Below, piece by piece: positions 58,660 through 64,000 of a stretch of DNA of 64,000 bases. Each line of letters starts with the position of its first letter. Positions within the stretch are counted from its first letter, which is position 1. The notes under the pieces were generated by a model, which saw nothing but the letters and a program-made list of their open reading frames with translations, ran no database searches and was not told where the DNA came from. Both the position numbers and the translations under genes were made by a program. The stretch is from Pseudomonas sp. PICF141 (GTDB lineage Bacteria; Pseudomonadota; Gammaproteobacteria; Pseudomonadales; Pseudomonadaceae): NCBI RefSeq assembly GCF_002286815.1, contig NZ_MUNM01000063.1, forward strand, positions 1 to 64,000, read 5' to 3'.

Positions 58660-59514
58660 TTAACCGCCCGATGGCGCCGGATGCGGATGCATAACTGCGC
58701 GCTGACGTTCCTCCTCAAGGAATTTCATGATGATCGGTGCCACCGCTTCGGCCCGGGTAATCAGGAACAGATGGCCGTCGTCGATGATGTGCAGTTGGGC
58801 GTTGGGAATTCGCCAGGCCAGCATGCGCATGTTGATCAGCGGGATCAGTGGGTCATCATCGCCAGCCAGCACCAGGGTCGGTTGGTGGATCTTGTGCAGC
58901 CAGTGAATGCTGGTCCAGCCAAGGCCGGCGAACAATTGCCAGTAGTAACCGAGTTTGCCTGCCGAACGAACCCTGGAGGCGTGACTGGCCGCCAGGGTCG
59001 GATCGCGCCGGAACGAGCCGCCGTAGATCATCGGTGCAATGCGGATCACATGGGAGGGCTGGATATAGCGTCGCGGGCTGGCCATCATCAGCAGCACTTT
59101 AGGCTTGCCCGGAACCATCACGGTGCCTGCCGCCGTGGCCGCCAGCACTAATTTCTTGCAGCGCTCGGGATAGTCATGGGCGAATTGTTGTGCCAGCGCC
59201 CCCCCCCACGACACGCCGATCACGTTGACTTGCCCGTAATCGAGATAGTCGAGCATTCGCGCCGTCAGTTTTGCCAGCCCGGAAAAGCGATAGGGCACAT
59301 TGGGAGTCGATGAGCCGCCGACACCGGGCACGTCGAAGGCAATGACTTCCAGGTCCGGATCCAGAGCCTGGACGAACGGGAATATCAGCTCCAGGTTGGC
59401 GCCGATGCCGTTGAAAATCAGCAAGGGCGTCAAGTGAGGCTTGCCGGGGCGTACCGCTGTGCGGAGGGTCTGGCCATCCAGGTTGACGGTACGGAATACG
59501 AACGGATGCGGCAT
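58660..59514 (-). CDS. phaZ: Intracellular mcl-PHA depolymerase
   Basis: A 284-residue alpha/beta hydrolase that releases 3-hydroxyalkanoate monomers from granules. The nucleophile elbow GVSWGGALAQ is at about residue 99, Asp in LAGDDDPLIP and His in DDGHLFLI. The ATG at 59514 (MPHPFVFRTVNLDGQTLRTA) is the family start; the frame continues 46 codons upstream, through a hairpin. It lies between the two synthase genes as in other Pseudomonas. Confidence 0.95.
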   Translation of the reverse strand: MPHPFVFRTVNLDGQTLRTAVRPGKPHLTPLLIFNGIGANLELIFPFVQALDPDLEVIAFDVPGVGGSSTPNVPYRFSGLAKLTARMLDYLDYGQVNVIGVSWGGALAQQFAHDYPERCKKLVLAATAAGTVMVPGKPKVLLMMASPRRYIQPSHVIRIAPMIYGGSFRRDPTLAASHASRVRSAGKLGYYWQLFAGLGWTSIHWLHKIHQPTLVLAGDDDPLIPLINMRMLAWRIPNAQLHIIDDGHLFLITRAEAVAPIIMKFLEEERQRAVMHPHPAPSGG

Positions 59515-59606
59515 GCACGAAGCCCTGTAGGTTTTAAACGCTGATCGGGCCGTCCCGGGCCGTCGCAGAATGTTCGAGGCTGGCCTCGAGAGTGATTGAT
59601 AGTGAT

Positions 59607-59628
59607 CGCGGCACCTCCCAGTGCCGCG
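59607..59628. promoter_or_regulatory. Perfect hairpin between phaC1 and phaZ
   Basis: CGCGGCAC–CTCCCA–GTGCCGCG: an 8-bp stem with a 6-base loop, about 20 bases after the phaC1 stop. No U-run follows on the minus strand, so a processing, stabilising or attenuation role is more likely than simple termination. Confidence 0.65.
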
Positions 59629-59648
59629 GACTGCGTGCCACCTGAAGC

Positions 59649-61328
59649 TCAACGCTCGTGTACATAAGTGCCTGGCGCCGCTTCACCCGCTGGATAGGCC
59701 TTGTTGCCAAGGTTGGCGGGGGATTTTTTCAGCTTGCCCGAACGCTCGGCCTGCCATGCCTGCCAATACAACCACCAGGAATCGGTGTGCTTGGTGGAGT
59801 TTTCCAGCCATTCCTCGGCTTTGACCGGCATGTCGGAGTTGGTCATGTAGCGCGCTTTCGGATTGCCCGGCGGGTTCAGAATGCTCTGGATATGCCCGCT
59901 GCTGGATAGCACGAACTCGACCTTGCCACCGAACAGCTGTGCCGATTTGTAGCAAGACTTCCAGGGGGTGATGTGGTCATTGGTGCCGGCCAGGGAAAAG
60001 ATGTCGGCAGTGACCTGCTTCAGGTCGATCGGCGTGCCGCACACTTCCAGTGCGTTGGGGCGGATCAGTGGGTTGTTTTTGAACATCTCGATCAGGTCGC
60101 CGTGGAACGCGGCCGGCAAGCGGGTGGTGTCGTTGTTCCAGAACAGGATGTCGAAAACAGGTGGCTCGTTGCCCAGCAGGTAGTTGTTGACCCAGTAGTT
60201 CCAGATCAGATCATTGGGGCGCATCCAGGCGAAGACTTTCGCCATGTCACGGCCTTCCAGCACGCCGGCCTGGTAAGAATGGCGCTTGGCGGCTTCGAGG
60301 GTTTGCTCGTCGACGAACAGCGCCACGTCGCTATCGAGGGTCGTATCGAGCACGCTGACCATCAGCGTCAGGGCGTTGACCTTCTTCTCGCCGATCGCCG
60401 CGTAGTGGCCCAGCAGGGCGGTGCAGGTGATGCCGCCAGAGCAGGCGCCCAGCATGTTCACGTCTTTGCTGCCGGTGATTGCGGTGACCACGTCGACCGC
60501 TTCCTTGAGCGCTTCGATGTAGGTCGACAGGCCCCACTCGCGCTGCTCCTTGGTCGGGTTGCGCCAGCTGACGATAAACGTCTGCACATTGTTGCGCAGG
60601 CAGAAGCGCGCCAGACTCTTGTCCGGGCTCAGGTCGAAAACATAGAACTTGTTGATCTGTGGCGGCACCACCAGCAGCGGGCGTTCATGCACCTGCTCGG
60701 TGATTGGCTTGTACTGGATCAGCTCCAGCACGTCGTTGCGAAATACCACTGCGCCTTCGGTTACGCCCAGGCTCTTGCCGACTTCAAATGCGCCCATGTT
60801 GACCTGGCTCGGCATGCCGCCGTTGTGTATCAGGTCCTTGGCCAGATGAGAGAGGCCGTCGAGCAGGCTTTTACCACCGGTTTCGAAGAAGCGTTTGACC
60901 GCCGCCGGGTTGGCCGCCGTGTTGGTCGGGGCCATGGCTTCGGTCATCAGGTTGATCACGAAATGCCCGCGAGCGACGTCCTTGGGAGAAAGATTGCTGT
61001 CATCGATCCATGCGTGAAGCTCCTTGCGCCACGCCAGGTAGGTTTGCAAATAACGTTTATAGAGCGGGTTCTGGCTCCAGGCCGGATCAAGGAAGCGACG
61101 GTCATCACTTTGCGGTTGAAGCTCGGATTTTCCAAACAGCACGTTCTTCAGTTCGATGCCGAAATGGGCGACATGCCTGGCACTGTGGATGGGTTGTCTG
61201 ATGGCCTGGGTCAGCACCATTCGGGCAGAGCCCAAGAGATCCTTTCTACGTAGTCCAACAACAGGATTCAGCCCCAAGGTATTTTCCGAAGCCTGAAATT
61301 TCAAGTCATCGTTAAGCTTGTTACTCAT
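59649..61328 (-). CDS. phaC1: Class II PHA synthase 1
   Basis: A 559-residue mcl-PHA synthase, the main polymerase. The box GACSGG holds the catalytic Cys near residue 296; Asp and His lie in LAGTNDHITPW and SSSGHIQSIL. GGAG is eight bases before the ATG. A sigma-54-like promoter lies 110 bases upstream. It is the first gene of phaC1-phaZ-phaC2-phaD. Confidence 0.97.
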   Translation of the reverse strand: MSNKLNDDLKFQASENTLGLNPVVGLRRKDLLGSARMVLTQAIRQPIHSARHVAHFGIELKNVLFGKSELQPQSDDRRFLDPAWSQNPLYKRYLQTYLAWRKELHAWIDDSNLSPKDVARGHFVINLMTEAMAPTNTAANPAAVKRFFETGGKSLLDGLSHLAKDLIHNGGMPSQVNMGAFEVGKSLGVTEGAVVFRNDVLELIQYKPITEQVHERPLLVVPPQINKFYVFDLSPDKSLARFCLRNNVQTFIVSWRNPTKEQREWGLSTYIEALKEAVDVVTAITGSKDVNMLGACSGGITCTALLGHYAAIGEKKVNALTLMVSVLDTTLDSDVALFVDEQTLEAAKRHSYQAGVLEGRDMAKVFAWMRPNDLIWNYWVNNYLLGNEPPVFDILFWNNDTTRLPAAFHGDLIEMFKNNPLIRPNALEVCGTPIDLKQVTADIFSLAGTNDHITPWKSCYKSAQLFGGKVEFVLSSSGHIQSILNPPGNPKARYMTNSDMPVKAEEWLENSTKHTDSWWLYWQAWQAERSGKLKKSPANLGNKAYPAGEAAPGTYVHER

Positions 61329-61368
61329 CTACGACGCTCCATTGTCCTGAGACGAGTACCTGAGCCCA

Positions 61369-61386
61369 GCTGTGTAGTCACACAGC
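61369..61386. promoter_or_regulatory. Palindrome in the phaC1 leader
   Basis: GCTGTGT–AGTC–ACACAGC, perfect 7-base arms, between the predicted transcription start and phaC1. It could be an operator (PhaD is a candidate) or an RNA hairpin. Confidence 0.45.
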
Positions 61387-61437
61387 AAACGCCAGGTACT
61401 ACTGCTCGGGTGACCGTTAATTGCGAATAGCTACAAA

Positions 61438-61453
61438 TGCACGGAACTTGCCA
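61438..61453 (-). promoter_or_regulatory. Sigma-54-like (-24/-12) promoter of phaC1
   Basis: The minus strand reads TGGCAAGTTCCGTGCA: TGGCA, G7 and TGCA fit the RpoN consensus with correct spacing, two fixed positions differ. A -24/-12 motif upstream of phaC1 has been reported in P. aeruginosa. Confidence 0.6.
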
Positions 61454-61570
61454 GCTCCATTGGTTACCCGAGTTTAATTTTTTTCGCAAGCGGGCCAATC
61501 GTTGACACCGCAGCGGAGCATTCAAACAGATGGAATTAGAAAATGCCCTCTAAACGGTCAGAGGCTTGTA

Positions 61571-61948
61571 TTAGAGCATCAGCTTGACGACCGATTCATT
61601 CGGGTCACGGGTCTTTCCAGCTGCTTTGAGTTCAGCAAGATAATCGTTCCAGAGATCTTCTTGGCGCACTGCCAGCTGGTACAGGTATTCCCAAGTGAAC
61701 AGGCCGCTGTCGTGGCCGTCGTCGAAGGTCAATTTCAGTGCGTACTGACCGGCCGGTTCGACCTTGCTCAGGCCTACGCCGATCTTGCCAAATTGCAGGA
61801 TAGGTTTGCCGTGGCCCTGGACTTCGGCGGAAGGAGAATGCACGCGAAGAAACTCGGCGGGCAGGTGATATTCCTCGCCGGATGCGTATTTGAGCGACAG
61901 GGTTTTCGAGGCTTTGTGCAGTTTGATGTCGGTGGGAAGTTGGGTCAT
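61571..61948 (-). CDS. DUF971 domain protein
   Basis: A 125-residue protein of the DUF971 / GBBH-like N-terminal (PF06155) family: KASKTLSLKYASGEEYHLPA, FLRVHSPSAEVQGHG and DGHDSGLFTWEYLY are the conserved blocks. The domain is also found in gamma-butyrobetaine hydroxylases and in scaffold-linked iron-sulfur proteins; function as a single domain is unknown. Downstream of hslU on the same strand, separated by a repeat-filled gap. Confidence 0.88.
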   Translation of the reverse strand: MTQLPTDIKLHKASKTLSLKYASGEEYHLPAEFLRVHSPSAEVQGHGKPILQFGKIGVGLSKVEPAGQYALKLTFDDGHDSGLFTWEYLYQLAVRQEDLWNDYLAELKAAGKTRDPNESVVKLML

Positions 61949-61965
61949 GGCGAAGGGCTTCCGGG

Positions 61966-62065
61966 CTTGAAGCTACAAGCTACAAGCTGCAAGACGGTGA
62001 TGTCCAGCTTGCAGCTTGCAGCTTGCAGCTTGCAGCTTGCAGCTTGTCGTTTGAAGCTTGCCGCT
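61966..62065. repeat. Heptamer-built inverted repeat, locus 2
   Basis: Left: AGCTACAAGCTACAAGCT then GCAAG. Right: five exact tandem AGCTTGC units (62006–62040) and a variant. The two halves are complementary. It fills the gap from hslU to the DUF971 gene and shares its left arm with locus 1. Confidence 0.8.
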
Positions 62066-63406
62066 TTACAGAATGTAGCGAGACAGGTCTTCGTTCTGCG
62101 CCAATTCGCCCAGGTGGCTGTTGACGTAATCGGCATTGATCAGGATCGGCTTGTCCTCGTGGGTGCTGGCCAGATCGCCGGCGCTGAACGATACCTCTTC
62201 GAGCAGACGTTCGAGCAGGGTATGCAGGCGACGGGCACCGATGTTTTCGGTTTTCTCGTTGACTTGCCAGGCGATCTCGGCGAGACGCTTGATGCCGTCC
62301 GGCAGGAATTCGATGAGCAGGCCTTCGGTTTTCAGCAGTGCACAATATTGCTCGGTGAGCGATGCGTGCGGTTCGCTGAGGATGCGCTCGAAATCTTCCG
62401 GGCTCAGGGCCTTGAGTTCGACCCGAATCGGCAGGCGACCTTGCAGCTCCGGCACCAGATCGCTCGGCTTGCTCAGGTGGAACGCACCGGAGGCGATGAA
62501 CAGAATGTGGTCAGTCTTGACCATGCCCAGTTTGGTGTTGACGGTGCAGCCTTCGATCAGTGGCAGCAAGTCGCGCTGTACGCCCTCGCGGGACACGTCG
62601 ACGCCACCGGAATTGCCGCGTTTGGCGACCTTGTCGATTTCATCGATGAACACGATGCCGTGCTGCTCGACAGCTTCCAGGGCCTTGGCCTTCAATTCTT
62701 CTTCGTTGACCAGACGACCGGCTTCTTCGTCGCGTACCAGTTTCAGCGCTTCCTTGACCTTGAGCTTGCGACTCTTGCGCTTGCCCTTGCCCATGTTGGC
62801 GAACAGGCTCTGCAACTGATTGGTCATCTCTTCCATGCCCGGTGGCGCGGAGATATCGACGCCGGTCACTTCGGCCACTTCGATTTCGAGCTCCTTGTCA
62901 TCCAGCTGCCCTTCGCGCAGGCGCTTGCGGAACAGTTGACGGGTGTTGGAATCCTGGGCCGGAGCGGCGTCCTCGTTGGTGAACCCCATGCGTGCCGGTG
63001 GCAGCAAAGCGTCGAGGATGCGTTCTTCGGCGGCGTCTTCGGCGCGGTGACGAACCTTGGTCATTTCCTGTTCGCGCAGCAACTTGATCGCAGCATCGGC
63101 CAGATCACGAATGATCGATTCGACGTCACGGCCAACGTAGCCCACTTCGGTGAACTTGGTCGCTTCGACTTTGATGAACGGCGCGTTGGCGAGCTTGGCC
63201 AGGCGACGGGCGATTTCGGTTTTACCGACACCGGTGGGGCCGATCATCAGGATGTTCTTGGGAGTGACTTCGACGCGCAGCTCTTCGGGCAGCTGCATCC
63301 GGCGCCAGCGGTTGCGCAGAGCGATGGCGACGGCGCGTTTGGCATCGTCCTGGCCGATGATATGGCGATTGAGTTCGTGGACGATTTCACGGGGGGTCAT
63401 GGGCAT
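62066..63406 (-). CDS. hslU: ATP-dependent protease ATPase subunit HslU
   Basis: A 446-residue AAA+ unfoldase that feeds substrates to HslV. Walker A is GPTGVGKTEI (about residue 57), Walker B IVFIDEIDKV (about 250), with the intermediate I-domain between and the sensor-2 arginine in GARRLHTLLERLLEE. The C-terminus ends in SRYIL, which docks into HslV. The start MPMTPREIVHELN could also be at the second Met. hslV precedes by 55 bases. Confidence 0.97.
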   Translation of the reverse strand: MPMTPREIVHELNRHIIGQDDAKRAVAIALRNRWRRMQLPEELRVEVTPKNILMIGPTGVGKTEIARRLAKLANAPFIKVEATKFTEVGYVGRDVESIIRDLADAAIKLLREQEMTKVRHRAEDAAEERILDALLPPARMGFTNEDAAPAQDSNTRQLFRKRLREGQLDDKELEIEVAEVTGVDISAPPGMEEMTNQLQSLFANMGKGKRKSRKLKVKEALKLVRDEEAGRLVNEEELKAKALEAVEQHGIVFIDEIDKVAKRGNSGGVDVSREGVQRDLLPLIEGCTVNTKLGMVKTDHILFIASGAFHLSKPSDLVPELQGRLPIRVELKALSPEDFERILSEPHASLTEQYCALLKTEGLLIEFLPDGIKRLAEIAWQVNEKTENIGARRLHTLLERLLEEVSFSAGDLASTHEDKPILINADYVNSHLGELAQNEDLSRYIL

Positions 63407-63461
63407 AATAATTGGCGGTCCTCAAGCATAAATGAGCCGTGGCGCAATGGCCTGCACAGGC

Positions 63462-63992
63462 TTACTCAGCGAGATCCTGCTCCTCGATGGTGATGTTGTG
63501 GTTGGTGAACACGCAGATGTCGCCAGCGATGCCCAAGGCGGTTTCGACGATTTCCCGGGCCGACAAATCGGTTTTCTTCAGCAGGGCGCTCGCGGCGGCC
63601 TGGGCGTAACCGCCGCCCGAACCCATGGCGATCAGGCCTTCTTCGGGCTCAACCACGTCACCGTTGCCGGTGATGATCAGGGAGGCATCTTTGTTGGCGA
63701 CCGCAAGCATGGCTTCGAGGCGGCTCAGGGAGCGGTCGGTGCGCCATTCTTTGGCGAGTTCGACGGCGGCTCGAACCAGGTGGCCCTGATGTTTCTCCAG
63801 CTGGCCTTCGAAACGCTCGAAGAGGGTGAAGGCGTCAGCGGTGGCCCCGGCAAAACCGGCGATAACCTGGCCGTGATAGAGGCGGCGAACTTTCTTCGCG
63901 TTGCCTTTCATCACGGTATTACCGAGCGAAACCTGGCCGTCGCCGCCCATGACGACTTTGCCGTGGCGGCGAACTGAAACGATGGTGGTCAA
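63462..63992 (-). CDS. hslV: ATP-dependent protease proteolytic subunit HslV
   Basis: A 176-residue proteasome-like peptidase. Thr2 (MTTIVSVRRHGKVVMGGDGQ) becomes the N-terminal nucleophile after Met removal; Lys in KVRRLY and the GSGGGYAQAAASAL stretch are conserved. It forms a dodecamer capped by HslU. It is complete, ending eight bases before the window edge. Confidence 0.97.
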   Translation of the reverse strand: MTTIVSVRRHGKVVMGGDGQVSLGNTVMKGNAKKVRRLYHGQVIAGFAGATADAFTLFERFEGQLEKHQGHLVRAAVELAKEWRTDRSLSRLEAMLAVANKDASLIITGNGDVVEPEEGLIAMGSGGGYAQAAASALLKKTDLSAREIVETALGIAGDICVFTNHNITIEEQDLAE

Positions 63993-64000
63993 GGGAGAGT

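Noticed and set aside
61300..61340. Hfq/Crc CA motif at the phaC1 start
   Set aside because: The region reads AGTAACAAGCTTAA, which breaks the AANAANAA pattern reported for P. putida phaC1.
61966..62065. CRISPR array
   Set aside because: The repeats are 7 bases, contiguous and without unique spacers, and no cas gene is present.
1..64000. tRNA or rRNA genes
   Set aside because: I saw no cloverleaf with the conserved TTCGA arm or rRNA stretch on either strand, though I could not run a covariance search.

Overview
The window is chromosomal DNA of a fluorescent Pseudomonas (P. fluorescens group). The grounds are the gene families and their order (glnA–thiI–typA, a large hut locus with hutF/hutCD/hutU to hutG, opgGH, ubiEJB–hisIE–tatABC, the phaC1-Z-C2-D / phaI-F cluster, hslVU), high GC with Pseudomonas codon use, and many REP-type palindromes between genes. 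Species is inferred from this content; no rRNA or tRNA gene is visible. I see no insertion sequence, prophage or CRISPR array.

Layout. 1–3.6 kb: two secreted DUF4124 proteins, a cupin lipoprotein and glnA on the minus strand, with a sigma-54 promoter in front of glnA; the missing neighbours to the left are probably ntrB/ntrC. 3.6–17.4 kb (plus): thiI, typA, glgP, a very large DUF2339 membrane protein coupled to a periplasmic DUF3999 protein, fbp and a DUF924 gene; a YkgJ-type cysteine-cluster gene sits on the minus strand. 17.5–20.6 kb: a dCache chemoreceptor and two small lipoproteins, one of them a lipocalin.

20.7–38.2 kb is the histidine/urocanate catabolic locus: hutF facing hutC-hutD, then hutU, an NCS1 permease, an ABC transporter (hutXWV), two hutH-type genes, an amino-acid permease, hutI and hutG, followed by an orphan quaternary-amine binding protein. 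The five-step route is complete: HutH, HutU, HutI, HutF, HutG give glutamate, formate and two ammonia. HutC operators are visible in both control regions, and a sigma-54 promoter overlaps the operator in front of hutU. The first hutH copy lacks the Ala-Ser-Gly tripeptide that makes the MIO cofactor and is therefore unlikely to be a histidase.

38.4–47.7 kb: an HSL-type esterase, a proline iminopeptidase with dtd, the osmoregulated periplasmic glucan genes opgGH (preceded by a small leader ORF), and a second chemoreceptor with a long helical sensor domain. 47.9–54.0 kb, all minus: ubiE-ubiJ-ubiB, hisI-hisE, tatA-tatB-tatC and rsmE in tight, mostly overlapping order. 54.2–61.3 kb: medium-chain-length polyhydroxyalkanoate cluster, phasins phaI-phaF converging on phaD-phaC2-phaZ-phaC1. 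61.6–64 kb: a DUF971 gene and hslU-hslV.

The points most worth following are the MIO-less HutH paralogue, the DUF2339/DUF3999 envelope module, the nested symmetric element upstream of the hutU promoter, the leader ORF before opgG, near-identical REP doublets that look like mobile units, and a second dispersed repeat family built of 7-bp units.
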